DNA of 43,454 nt, from assembly GCA_040226215.1 (NCBI GenBank), contig JAVKFF010000084.1, positions 1 to 43,454 of the forward strand, given 5' to 3'. This DNA comes from JAVKFF01 sp040226215 (lineage in GTDB: Bacteria; Pseudomonadota; Alphaproteobacteria; DSM-16000; Inquilinaceae). The position numbers and the translations under genes were made by a program. Positions within the stretch are counted from its first letter, which is position 1, and every line of letters starts with the position of its first letter. A model generated the notes under the pieces. The model had not been told where the DNA came from and ran no database searches. It saw only the letters and a list, made by a program, of their open reading frames with translations. Of the stretch, positions 20,027 through 28,046 are shown in pieces.

Positions 20027-20932
20027 TCAGCGGCGCCGGAGCCGCAGCAGGCGTCCGTCGATGATGGCGAGCCCGGCGAAGATCGTCGCCATGCCCGCCA
20101 GCGTGCGCCAGCCCAGGCTTTCTCCCAGCAGGCCGACGCCGAGCAGCACGGCGGAGACGGGCACCAGGAAGGTGACGAGGAGCACGTTGGTGGCACCCGC
20201 GACACGCAGGATCCGGAAATAGAGCAGGTAGGCGAGCGCGGTCGAGAAGACCGCGCTGCCCAGGATGGCCCCGGTTGCGGCCAGGCCGGGCAGGCCGGGA
20301 GCGGCGAGAGGCTGGGCAAGAGCCAGTGGCAGCATGAGGATCGTGGCGCCGGTGAGCATGCCGGCCGCGTTGACCAGCGGCACGGTGCCACCCATGCGGC
20401 GGCCGAAGATGCCGGCGAGCGCGTAGGAGATGGCGGCCCCCAGGATGGCGAGTTGGCCCAGCACGTCGGCGGCGGCGCCCGCCAGCGCGTCCGGCCCGAT
20501 CAGCAGGACGACGCCGGCCAGACCGATGGGCACGCCGGTCAACTTCGCCCGGCTGATCCGTTCGTCGACAGTCAGGGCGTGGGTCAGCAGCACGGCGAAG
20601 AAGGGCGTGGTCGCGTTCAGGATGGAAGCGAGGCTGGAGCTGATCTGCGTCTGCCCCCAGACAATGAGCGAGAAGGGCAGCGCGTTGTTCAGCAGGCCCA
20701 TCGCCAGGAATCCGGCCCAGGCGCGGCTGCCCCTGGGCAGCGGGACGCGACGGACGGCGATGATCGTCCAGAGCACCAGAGCGGCGATGCCGACCCTGAG
20801 CAGCACGAGGTGAAGGGGCGCCAGCGCCTCCAGCGCGACCGCGTTGAAGAAGAAGGAGCCGCCCCACAGGACCGACAGGGTGACGAGCATGAGCCACTCG
20901 ATCGGGCCCAGGCGGAGTGGAGGTGCGGACAT
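20027..20932 (-). CDS. DMT-superfamily (EamA/RhaT-like) transporter
   Basis: The 301-aa product has ten membrane segments in two EamA repeats. Landmarks are LSVLWGGSFFFNAVALE at the first helix, LNATTPFFAVLLTHAL ending the first repeat, and AYLLYFRILRVAGATNVLLVTFLVPVSAVLLG in the second. It has a short basic tail. It is a different subfamily from the exporter at 13890, judging by the low resemblance outside the helices. Substrate cannot be assigned. Confidence 0.9.
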   Translation of the reverse strand: MSAPPLRLGPIEWLMLVTLSVLWGGSFFFNAVALEALAPLHLVLLRVGIAALVLWTIIAVRRVPLPRGSRAWAGFLAMGLLNNALPFSLIVWGQTQISSSLASILNATTPFFAVLLTHALTVDERISRAKLTGVPIGLAGVVLLIGPDALAGAAADVLGQLAILGAAISYALAGIFGRRMGGTVPLVNAAGMLTGATILMLPLALAQPLAAPGLPGLAATGAILGSAVFSTALAYLLYFRILRVAGATNVLLVTFLVPVSAVLLGVGLLGESLGWRTLAGMATIFAGLAIIDGRLLRLRRR

Positions 20933-21148
20933 GCATGCCTGTCTGGTGGTCGAAGCCGGTCGGGCGGAGGTGTCTCCTGCCGCTTAGCTGACGCCTTGCC
21001 CGGGCGCCACCCGAATCCTGCGCCTGGCGCGCGAACCACGTCCGGATGGCGCGCTTTCCGCATCTGCGTCCTTCAACCCGGGACTGCGATGAGGTAGCGT
21101 GACGATGTGAACGCCCTGGCCTCACGCAAAGCGGGAACGCCCTCGACC

Positions 21149-21700
21149 ATGCATCCCATTCGACGCCTCACCCTTGCCGCCGTCGCGATCGCGGCGATGC
21201 CCCTGGCGCCCGCCGGTGTCTGGGCGCAGCAGGCGGACGACGAGCATGAGCGCCTCGTCGTCGCCATTCCCTTCGGCTGGGCGCCCGCCGGCAGCAATGA
21301 CAGCGAAACCGCCTATGGCACGCTGTATGCCAGCCCGGGCGACGCCAGCGAGGCGATCGCTGTGCAGCAACTGCTTGGCGCATCGGACATGGATCCGGGC
21401 ACCATCCTCACCCGCTTCGCCGAAACCTCGGGCGGATCGTGTGCGCAGAGCACGATAACCGATCCCACGCGCGGCGAGGTTGGCGGCCAGCCCTCGATCG
21501 CCGTGCGCCTGACCTGCCTGCACGAGGGCGGCGCGGCCGAGGTCACCAACCTGACGCTGGTCGAGGGCGAGGCCGACATGCATGTGGTCACGCAGATCTG
21601 GACCGGCTCTGCGGAAGCGGTGGAGAACGCGGAACGGGACGCCCGCTGGCAGGCCTTCGCCGAGGCGATCGACTACTGCGCCGACGCGGCCTGCCGCTAG
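21149..21700 (+). CDS. Hypothetical secreted protein
   Basis: An unrecognised protein of 183 aa from the ATG at 21149, whose start MHPIRRLTLAAVAIAAMPLAPAGVWA is a classical signal peptide cleaved before QQ. An in-frame GTG at 21107 has a GAGG ribosome site and would add 14 residues. The mature domain contains VVAIPFGWAPAG and VAVRLTCLHEGG strands, and four cysteines (GGSCAQ, LTCLH, DYCADAACR) that could form two disulfides. It stands divergent from the DMT exporter and is followed directly by a large palindrome. Confidence 0.72.
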   Translation: MHPIRRLTLAAVAIAAMPLAPAGVWAQQADDEHERLVVAIPFGWAPAGSNDSETAYGTLYASPGDASEAIAVQQLLGASDMDPGTILTRFAETSGGSCAQSTITDPTRGEVGGQPSIAVRLTCLHEGGAAEVTNLTLVEGEADMHVVTQIWTGSAEAVENAERDARWQAFAEAIDYCADAACR

Positions 21701-21761
21701 AGCGGATCATCGCTTGACGGAATCGCGGAAGCGCTTCCGTCAAGCTATGTGAATCCGCTCT
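21699..21761. repeat. 63-bp nested palindrome (REP-like element or terminator)
   Basis: Outer arms AGAGCGGAT (21699-21707) and ATCCGCTCT (21753-21761) and inner arms GCTTGACGGAA (21712-21722) and TTCCGTCAAGC (21735-21745) nest perfectly. The innermost CGGAAGCGCTTCCG is again palindromic, so alternative folds exist. It begins inside the stop codon region of the secreted-protein gene. It may act as terminator, but the nested form resembles mobile intergenic palindromes. Confidence 0.7.
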
Positions 21762-21863
21762 AATTGATTGATAATTGACAGGATTTTCACGGGTTCACGG
21801 AGCCGGGACCGGCTCCGCGAAGCCGTGATCCTGTCTAGGGCGGCGGTCGACCGGCCTGGCGCA

Positions 21864-22379
21864 CTACCCGGCCGACCAGCCGAACCGCCGGTCGAGCTTG
21901 CCAAGCTGGCTGCGGAAGCCTTCCGCCGACATGCGCGTCCAGTGCGGATCGCGGTGCGGATGCAGGGTCACCACCATGCGCGCCTCCTCCCCCATGTCGT
22001 GGAAGTCGACGTCGATCATGCTCTCATAGGGCACCATGCCACGGATAAAGTCGATCAGGTGCATGAGGCGCAAACGCTCGTGCGGCCGGAATTCGGCGAA
22101 CCAGCCACGCGTGGGGTGGGAGGATGGCTGGTTCATGCGCTCGAGCGCGGCGATGGCGCCGGGCGCCTCGGCGACCATGTCGTATTCGATCGCGCCACCG
22201 GTCCGCGCCTCGAGCTTGTGGACCTCGACCCGGAACCCTTCCGGTCCCCACCACGATTCGAAGCCCGCCTTGGTCGTCCAGAGGTCCCACAACGCGACGA
22301 CGGTGGCGCGGTAGGTGCGCTCGACCACGACCGGTTCCTGGCGGACATCGCCGGCCATGGCTGGATTTGATGCGTTCAT
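21864..22379 (-). CDS. SRPBCC/AHSA1-domain protein
   Basis: The 171-aa protein matches the activator of Hsp90 homologue 1 (AHSA1)/START-like fold, a hydrophobic-pocket fold. Typical elements are VERTYRATVVALWDLWTTKAGFESWWGPEGF near the N-terminus and VTLHPHRDPHWTRMSAEGFRSQLGKLDR at the C-terminal helix. It overlaps the upstream ArsR regulator by four bases (ATGA). ArsR-AHSA1 pairs are widespread in bacteria, usually as a self-regulated two-gene unit whose ligand is unknown. Confidence 0.9.
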   Translation of the reverse strand: MNASNPAMAGDVRQEPVVVERTYRATVVALWDLWTTKAGFESWWGPEGFRVEVHKLEARTGGAIEYDMVAEAPGAIAALERMNQPSSHPTRGWFAEFRPHERLRLMHLIDFIRGMVPYESMIDVDFHDMGEEARMVVTLHPHRDPHWTRMSAEGFRSQLGKLDRRFGWSAG

Positions 22380-22720
22380 CTGACGGGGTCCTCTTCCTGG
22401 CTGCCTTGGTTGCGTTGCCGCGCCTCGAGTGCGGCGCCGAAGCGGTCGAGGCGCTCTTCCCAGAGCCGCCGGTAATCCTGCAGCCAGGCCTCAAGCGCGC
22501 GGAACGGCTCCGGACGGAGGGCGTAGAGCCGGCGCTGGCCACTGGGCCGCATGGTGACGAAGCCGGACTCGTGCAGGATGCGGAGGTGGCGTGAGACCCC
22601 TGATTGATGGATGCCGACCTGGCGCACGATGTCATTGACCGGCCGCTCGCCTTCGCGAAGCGACGCGATGATGCGGCGGCGGGTGGGGTCGGCGAGGGCC
22701 TCGAAGCATTCTAAATGCAT
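22376..22720 (-). CDS. ArsR-family winged-helix transcriptional regulator
   Basis: The 114-aa product is a compact winged-helix repressor: LECFEALADPTRRRIIASLREGERPVNDIVRQVGIHQSGVSRHLRILHESGFV covers helices 1-4, and the RPSGQRRLYAL wing follows. No metal-binding cysteine motif (CVC) is present, so it is unlikely to sense arsenite or cadmium. The downstream AHSA1 partner is translationally coupled. The start ATG at 22720 lies inside a perfect palindrome and has no clear ribosome site, so translation may be leaderless and autorepressed. Confidence 0.92.
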   Translation of the reverse strand: MHLECFEALADPTRRRIIASLREGERPVNDIVRQVGIHQSGVSRHLRILHESGFVTMRPSGQRRLYALRPEPFRALEAWLQDYRRLWEERLDRFGAALEARQRNQGSQEEDPVR

Positions 22721-22730
22721 AATCGTGCAT
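22715..22730. promoter_or_regulatory. Probable ArsR autoregulatory operator overlapping the start codon
   Basis: Arms ATGCA (22715-22719) and TGCAT (22726-22730) form an inverted repeat with a six-base centre. The first half contains the regulator's own start codon at 22718-22720. ArsR proteins bind short imperfect palindromes near their own promoter, which makes this a fitting operator, by inference. Confidence 0.5.
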
Positions 22731-22971
22731 ATACACCAACACGCATTCTTCGGTCAAGGTGGCGGCATCGACGAGCCTCTGCCGCCAGTGGATGCCGGCG
22801 CCAAAGGGCGGATTTCAGCCAGTGGTCATCCGATGTTGCGCCTCGCCGGCGGCTGGGGCACAAGATGTGCGTGGACGGAAATCTCGCAAGATCAGGGTTG
22901 GATTTCCCGATCACTTTAAGCTATCCTGATAACCGATTGATAATTCGATAAGTAATTGCGGAGGCATCGGG

Positions 22972-24090
22972 ATGGCCGACGGCGTCGTCAGAGGGGTCAC
23001 CAAGGCTGACGGCTTCTGGAGCCGGTTGCGCTGGGGCATCGTCCTTCTCGCGGGGGCGGTGCTCGCGGCGTGTTCGAACACGCCGGAGCAGGCCGCGCGC
23101 ACCTTCGATCCCAATGATCCCTGGGGCATCCACATCGCCGCGGCCTCGGAACGCTTCGACATTCCCGAGCAGTGGATCCGCGAGGTGATGTGGGTGGAGA
23201 GTCGCGGCGAGACCCATCTTTTCGGCGGTCCGACGACGAGCCATGCCGGCGCGATGGGGCTGATGCAGATCATGCCCGGCACCTGGCGCGAACTGGCCGG
23301 CCGCTATGGTCTCGGCAACGATCCGCACGACCCGCGCGACAACATCATGGCCGGCGCGGCCTATATCCGCGAGATGTACGAGATGTTCGGCTCGCCCGGC
23401 TTCCTGGCCGCCTACAATGCCGGGCCCGGCCGCTATCGCCAGCATGTCGAGGAAGGCCGCCCGCTGCCCGAGGAGACGGTCCGCTACATGGCGATGATCG
23501 CCCCCAATATCGAAGGCTACAGCCCCTCGGGCCGCGGCGTGCAGCCGGCAGCCGTCTATGCCAGCCGGCCCTCGACACCGGTGGCGACCCCGCCAAGCAC
23601 GGTTGTCGCCAGCACCGCCAGGCCGTCCACGCCCGCCGTCGTGCCGACCACCGCGACCACCACCTCCGGCCCGGTGATCGCCTCGGCCTCGTCCTCCGGA
23701 TCGGGCTATACCCCGCCGGTGGTGCAGGCGAACTATGGCGGCACCGCGCCGGCCATCGGCAGTGCCAGCTCAGGACAGCCTTCCGCGCCCTTTGTCCAGA
23801 CGAGCTGTCCGCCCGGCAGCTATATCAGCGAGGCGACGGCGACCTGCATGGTCACCGCCTCCGCCAGCGGGTCGGTGCCGCTGCCCGACAGCCGGCCGCA
23901 GGGCAGCGCCCAGGGTGCCGTGGTCGCCAGCACGCTGACGCCTGCGCAACCGCCGGCCGGACTGGGCTCCGGTCAGCCGGGCGTGCTCGGCTACCTGCCG
24001 GCCGGCACGGTGCTGCCGCGTCCCGTCTACGACCCGACGGTGACCAACGGCATGGACAGCCTGATCCAGTCGGTCTCCAATCCCGGTTAG
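22972..24090 (+). CDS. Lipoprotein lytic transglycosylase (SLT domain) with long low-complexity tail
   Basis: The enzyme cleaves the MurNAc-GlcNAc bond of peptidoglycan. The 372-aa product has a lipobox LAAC (residues 31-34, lipidated C34), so it is membrane-anchored in the periplasm. The SLT domain covers about 50-185 with catalytic E76 in MWVESRGE, GLMQIMP (96-102) and AAYNAGPGRY (146-155). After residue 190 comes a Ser/Thr/Pro/Ala-rich region of about 150 residues with a possible disulfide pair (SCPPGSYISEATATC). The very end, TNGMDSLIQSVSNPG, looks less random and may be a docking motif. Confidence 0.9.
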   Translation: MADGVVRGVTKADGFWSRLRWGIVLLAGAVLAACSNTPEQAARTFDPNDPWGIHIAAASERFDIPEQWIREVMWVESRGETHLFGGPTTSHAGAMGLMQIMPGTWRELAGRYGLGNDPHDPRDNIMAGAAYIREMYEMFGSPGFLAAYNAGPGRYRQHVEEGRPLPEETVRYMAMIAPNIEGYSPSGRGVQPAAVYASRPSTPVATPPSTVVASTARPSTPAVVPTTATTTSGPVIASASSSGSGYTPPVVQANYGGTAPAIGSASSGQPSAPFVQTSCPPGSYISEATATCMVTASASGSVPLPDSRPQGSAQGAVVASTLTPAQPPAGLGSGQPGVLGYLPAGTVLPRPVYDPTVTNGMDSLIQSVSNPG

Positions 24091-24225
24091 GCCCGGAAGG
24101 CGACGGCCGCCGGAACTTGCCGGCCGGCCGAAGCGTTCTAGCCTCTCTCGCCGCGCGATCCGTTCCGGCGGGCACCTGCCTGCGTGCCCGCCCCCGAATG
24201 TGAGAGACCGATGGGAGAATGACCG

Positions 24226-25464
24226 ATGCCCCTTCACCCCGCACCCTTCCTCGCCATCGTCCTCAGCGCCGGTCTGCTTGCGCCGGTGCCCGCCGGCGCC
24301 CAGATCGCGGAGCCTGACGAGCGCTACCGGGTCACCGTCGACGACCTGCCGGAGCCCTACGCGACCGGTTCGGCCGGCGTGCGCCCGGAGACCGTTTCCC
24401 GTCCCGACGGTCACAGTCTCCAGGTGCCGGAGGGCTTCTCCGCCAGCCTCTGGGCCGACGGTCTGTCTCATCCGCGCGAGATGCTGGTGCTGCCCGACGG
24501 CTCGGTCCTGCTGGCCGAGCCGCGCCAGGGCCACATCACCCGGCTCTGGGACAACGACAATGACGGACGGTCAGACGATCGCTGGACCTTCCTTTCCGGC
24601 CATGCCGCGCCCTACGGCATGGTGCTGGACGGCCGCACCTTCTACTTCGCCGATCTGAGCGGGGTGTTCCGGGTCGACCTCGACGATGGCTTCGCGCCCG
24701 AGGGCACGCCCGAGCGGCTGGTGCCGGCCGGCACGATAGGCGGCACAATGGGCCATTGGTCGCGAAATCTCGAGCTGTCCGCGGATGGCGAGACCCTCTT
24801 CGTCGCGGTCGGTTCGCGCGGCAATATCGCCGAGGAGGAACCACCGCGCGCCACCATCCTGGCAATCGACCTGACCGTCGAGCCGCCGGTCACACCGCAG
24901 GTCTTCGCCTCGGGCCTGCGCAACCCGATCGGCCTGGACATCCATCCGGAGACAGGCGCTCTCTACACCGTGGTGAACGAGCGCGACGGCATGGGCGACG
25001 GGCTGGTGCCCGACTATCTGACGGCGGTCGAGGAGGGGCAGTTCTACGGCTGGCCCTATGCCTATCTCGGGCCCAATCCGCAGCCGGACTTCGCCAGCCT
25101 GCGGCGCGATCTGGTGGAGGCGACCGTCGTGCCGGATCTGCTGTTCCAGGCCCATTCGGCGCCGATCGACCTCATGTTCCCACGCGCGCGGACGATGCCG
25201 GCCGAATTCGCCGAGGGCGCCTTCGTCACCTTGCGCGGCTCCTGGAACCGCTCCGACCCGCTCGGCTACATGGTCGTCTTCGCCCCCTTCCACGAGGGCC
25301 GGCCGACCGGCGAGTACGTCGCCTTCGCCACCGGCTTCCGCCTGAACGAGGGCGCCCCGGCGGAGGTCTGGGGACGCCCCACCGGCCTCGCGCAACTGCC
25401 CGACGGCTCGCTGCTGGTCGCCGACGACACCGGCCGCACCATCTGGCGGATCGCCCCCGAATAG
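24226..25464 (+). CDS. Periplasmic glucose/sorbosone dehydrogenase-like beta-propeller protein
   Basis: The 412-aa secreted protein belongs to the PQQ-dependent soluble sugar dehydrogenase / L-sorbosone dehydrogenase-like group. A signal peptide (FLAIVLSAGLLAPVPAGAQ, cleavage near residue 25) precedes a six-bladed propeller. Conserved elements are EGFSASLWADGLSHPREMLVLPDGSVLLAEP, ASGLRNPIGLDIHPETGALYTVVNERDG, and FYGWPYAYLGPNPQPD, with GSWNRSDPLGY near the C-terminus. The pattern is typical of the sorbosone type. Cofactor (PQQ) binding and the actual sugar are inferred. Eleven bases separate it from the Nudix gene, so both may be co-transcribed. Confidence 0.85.
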   Translation: MPLHPAPFLAIVLSAGLLAPVPAGAQIAEPDERYRVTVDDLPEPYATGSAGVRPETVSRPDGHSLQVPEGFSASLWADGLSHPREMLVLPDGSVLLAEPRQGHITRLWDNDNDGRSDDRWTFLSGHAAPYGMVLDGRTFYFADLSGVFRVDLDDGFAPEGTPERLVPAGTIGGTMGHWSRNLELSADGETLFVAVGSRGNIAEEEPPRATILAIDLTVEPPVTPQVFASGLRNPIGLDIHPETGALYTVVNERDGMGDGLVPDYLTAVEEGQFYGWPYAYLGPNPQPDFASLRRDLVEATVVPDLLFQAHSAPIDLMFPRARTMPAEFAEGAFVTLRGSWNRSDPLGYMVVFAPFHEGRPTGEYVAFATGFRLNEGAPAEVWGRPTGLAQLPDGSLLVADDTGRTIWRIAPE

Positions 25465-25474
25465 CCGGGCCGAG

Positions 25475-26068
25475 ATGCCGGGAAACGTCGTGACAGGTGA
25501 CGCCGTGACAGGAAATGCCGGCAGCGAGACCGGACCGCGCGTCCGCACGGTGCCGGCGGGCGACGACCGGGAACGCCTCACCTGCCCGGATTGCGGCTTC
25601 ATCGCCTACGAGAACCCGAAGATCGTCGTCGGATCGGTGGTCCACCACGGCGACCGGATACTGCTCTGCCGCCGCTCGATCGAGCCCCGAAGCGGCTTCT
25701 GGACGCTGCCGGCGGGCTATCTGGAGCTGGGCGAGACGCCGGCCGAGGGCGCGCGGCGGGAGGCGGAGGAGGAGGCCCGGGCCACGATCGAGATCGAGGG
25801 GCTGCTGGCGGTCTACGCGATCAGGCGGATCAGCCAGGTGCAGTTGATCCACCGGGCCCGCCTGCTCGATCCGGACCGCATCGCTGCCGGACCCGAGTCT
25901 CTGGAGGTCGGCCTGTTCCGCTGGCGGGACATCCCCTGGGCGGAGATAGCCTTTCCCTCGGTGACCTGGGCGCTGGAGGCGTTCCGCGCCGTCGGCACCG
26001 GGCCGATCGGGGCACCGGCCGGCAATCCGCCAGACGCCGAGGGCGGACTCGCCCCTGCTGGGGTCTGA
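25475..26068 (+). CDS. Nudix hydrolase with N-terminal zinc-ribbon half
   Basis: The 197-aa product hydrolyses a nucleoside-diphosphate-linked compound. The Nudix box begins at G81 (GYLELGETPAEGARREAEEEA) and has the R95-E96 and E99-E100 metal-binding core. The last Gly of the consensus is Arg102. The N-terminal CPDCGF (C37, C40) followed by YENPKIVVGSVV is the family's zinc-knuckle element, here with one CxxC only. The extreme N- and C-terminal parts are low in conservation. The ATG at 25475 follows the sugar dehydrogenase gene closely. Substrate unknown. Confidence 0.9.
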   Translation: MPGNVVTGDAVTGNAGSETGPRVRTVPAGDDRERLTCPDCGFIAYENPKIVVGSVVHHGDRILLCRRSIEPRSGFWTLPAGYLELGETPAEGARREAEEEARATIEIEGLLAVYAIRRISQVQLIHRARLLDPDRIAAGPESLEVGLFRWRDIPWAEIAFPSVTWALEAFRAVGTGPIGAPAGNPPDAEGGLAPAGV

Positions 26069-26090
26069 CCGCGAACGGCCCGACGGCCGA

Positions 26091-26795
26091 TCAGCAATCC
26101 CCGTCCGCGCCATGGAGCAGGCGCATGCGGGCGAGGAAATCCTCGAGCCGCTTGCCGGGCTCCGGCCCGAAGCGTTCGGGCAGCACCGCCGCCTCGGCCA
26201 TGCGGTCGACCCGGAAATTGCGGAAGTCGTTCCTGAGTTCGCACCAGGCCACCATCACCCAGACCGGCCCGTAGAAGGCGAGCGCCAGCGGCCGGATGAT
26301 GCGCTGGGAGGCCTCGCCGGCCTCGTTGGTGTAGGCGACGGCGATGCGGTTGCGCGTGCGGATCGCCCGCCTGAGCGCCGCCAGATCGACATCGATCGGC
26401 TCGCGGTAATGGTGCTCCGGCGCCACCAGGTTGGTTTCCAGGAACACCGCGCGCAGACGCTCGGGCAGCACCGCCTCGATCTTGGCGCGGACATTGCGCG
26501 CCGCCTCACCCAGTTCCGGATCGGACCAGCTGGCGACGATCGAGGCGCCGAGCACGATCGCCTCGATCTCGTCGACCGAGAACATCATCGGCGGCAGGTC
26601 GTAGCCTTCGCGCAGGAGGTAGCCGAGTCCCGCCTCGCCCTCGATCGGCACGCCGGACCCGGCCAGCGCGGCGACGTCGCGGTAGATCGTGCGCACCGAT
26701 ACTTCGAGCTCCTCCGCCAGGTCCTGAGCGCGGGTCAGCGCCCGGCGGCGGCGCAGGCTCTGGATGATCTGGAACAGGCGGTCGGCACGGCGCAT
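26091..26795 (-). CDS. YafY-family HTH/WYL-domain transcriptional regulator
   Basis: The 234-aa regulator has an N-terminal winged helix (RADRLFQIIQSLRRRRALTRAQDLAEELEVSVRTIYRDVAAL, residues 2-44), the LPPMMFSVDEIEAIVLGA linker helix, and a C-terminal WYL ligand-sensing domain (about 140-210). The canonical Trp-Tyr-Leu triplet is replaced by GPVWVMVAWCELR, a common YafY-branch variant. It is divergent from a VOC protein gene with 145 bp between them, and a perfect palindrome lies in that gap. This is the typical layout of a local repressor/target pair. Confidence 0.92.
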   Translation of the reverse strand: MRRADRLFQIIQSLRRRRALTRAQDLAEELEVSVRTIYRDVAALAGSGVPIEGEAGLGYLLREGYDLPPMMFSVDEIEAIVLGASIVASWSDPELGEAARNVRAKIEAVLPERLRAVFLETNLVAPEHHYREPIDVDLAALRRAIRTRNRIAVAYTNEAGEASQRIIRPLALAFYGPVWVMVAWCELRNDFRNFRVDRMAEAAVLPERFGPEPGKRLEDFLARMRLLHGADGDC

Positions 26796-26850
26796 CGCTG
26801 GGGCTTTCCTGGCTGGTCTCGCGCTTCGGAGGGACAGGTTTACCCTATCG

Positions 26851-26874
26851 CTGCTGACAGGAGGGTGTCAGCAG
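26851..26874. promoter_or_regulatory. Perfect inverted repeat, probable YafY operator
   Basis: Nine-base arms CTGCTGACA (26851-26859) and TGTCAGCAG (26866-26874) are separated by GGAGGG. The site is about 55 bp upstream of the regulator start and 66 bp upstream of the VOC gene. It is the only strong palindrome in the divergent promoter region, so it likely mediates control of both genes. Confidence 0.65.
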
Positions 26875-26940
26875 AGTGTTGCTATTTCATCCCCACCAGC
26901 GGCGCCGACCGGCACCGCCCGCAAACGAGGAGACAAGAGG

Positions 26941-27351
26941 ATGATCACGTCCAGCAGCATTCAGGCCGTCATCACGACCCTGCCGAGCAGCGACCTTGCC
27001 GCCACCAAGGCCTTCTACGCCAAGCTCGGCTTCACGCCCGTGATGGACGGGCCCGGCTATCTCCAGCTTCGGCTCGAGGGCCGGCCCGATGTCCAGATCG
27101 GCTTCTTCCAGGCCGTCCCCGACCATCCGCTCGGCATGTTCCGGGCGACCGCCACGGAGGGGCTGATCCTCACCGTCGCGGTGGAGAATCTCGACGCCTC
27201 GCTCGCCCGGGTGCGCGATGACGGCCGGGAGCTTGCCGTCGAGATGCGCCAGGAGCCGTGGGGCCAGCGCCACTTCGCCATGGCCGATCCCAACGGCGTG
27301 ATCATCGACGTGATGCAGGATATGGCGGAGGAGGCCGAGGCGGCGGCCTGA
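26941..27351 (+). CDS. VOC-superfamily (glyoxalase/bleomycin-resistance fold) protein
   Basis: The 136-aa product has the paired beta-alpha-beta-beta-beta modules of the vicinal oxygen chelate fold: AVITTLPSSDLAATKAFYAKLGFTPVMDG opens the first module, and GQRHFAMADPNGVIIDVMQDM closes the second. Members include glyoxalase I, dioxygenases and antibiotic-binding proteins, so the activity is open. The ATG at 26941 follows a GGAGACAAGAGG ribosome site. It is divergent from the YafY regulator and probably controlled by it. Confidence 0.9.
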   Translation: MITSSSIQAVITTLPSSDLAATKAFYAKLGFTPVMDGPGYLQLRLEGRPDVQIGFFQAVPDHPLGMFRATATEGLILTVAVENLDASLARVRDDGRELAVEMRQEPWGQRHFAMADPNGVIIDVMQDMAEEAEAAA

Positions 27352-27394
27352 GCCGATCCACCGGTTCCGAGCGGGGCGGCCGGCTGGGTCGCCC

Positions 27395-27991
27395 CTATTC
27401 CGCCGGCTTCGGCGGCTCGACCTGCTCCTTGAGGATCAGCGGCATCTGGGCGGCGGCGAAGATCAGGGTCAGCGGCATGATGCCGAACAGCTTGAAGCCG
27501 GCCCAGAACTCGGTCGAGAAGCTGCGCCAGACGATCTCGTTGAGGATCGCCAGCACGATGAAGAAGAAGGCCCAGCGCCAGGTCAGCTGCGTCCAGCCCC
27601 GGTCGGTCAGGTGCATGACCGCGCCCAGCACCAGCTTCAGATAGGTCTTTCGCGAGGCCAGCCCGACGAACAGGATGGCGGCGAACAGCAGGTTGACGAT
27701 GGTCGGCTTCAGCTTGATGAACAGGTCGTTCTCGAGCGCCAGGGTCAGCCCGCCGAACAGCACCACGAAGGCGCAGGAGACCACCGGCATGATCGGCACG
27801 CGCCGCTCCAGCCGCCAGGAGGCGGCGACGGCGATCACCATGGCGCCCATGAACAGGGCGGTGGCGGTGAAGATCTCCCAGATCTGGTTGGCCACGAAGA
27901 AGACCACCAGCGGCCCGGCCTCGAGGCCCAGGCGGCGCCAGACGGCGGCATCGCTCTGGGGCATGCGTTGGGTTTGGGTGTCGTCGGTCAT
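27395..27991 (-). CDS. yciB: Inner-membrane septation protein A (YciB/IspZ)
   Basis: YciB is an inner-membrane protein linked to cell envelope synthesis and septation. The 198-aa product has a short polar N-terminus and about five to six hydrophobic segments. Family landmarks are LEAGPLVVFFVANQIWEIFTATALFM, KPTIVNLLFAAILFVGLASRKTYLK and GWTQLTWRWAFFFIVLAILNEIVWRSFSTEFWAGFKLFG. In Alphaproteobacteria it is commonly next to ftsY; here amn lies between them. Convergent with the VOC gene over 43 bp. Confidence 0.94.
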   Translation of the reverse strand: MTDDTQTQRMPQSDAAVWRRLGLEAGPLVVFFVANQIWEIFTATALFMGAMVIAVAASWRLERRVPIMPVVSCAFVVLFGGLTLALENDLFIKLKPTIVNLLFAAILFVGLASRKTYLKLVLGAVMHLTDRGWTQLTWRWAFFFIVLAILNEIVWRSFSTEFWAGFKLFGIMPLTLIFAAAQMPLILKEQVEPPKPAE

Positions 27992-28046
27992 GGCTGATCA
28001 CATAGCGGTTCGGCGGTGGAAATGCACGCGCCCGGTGACGCGCCGG

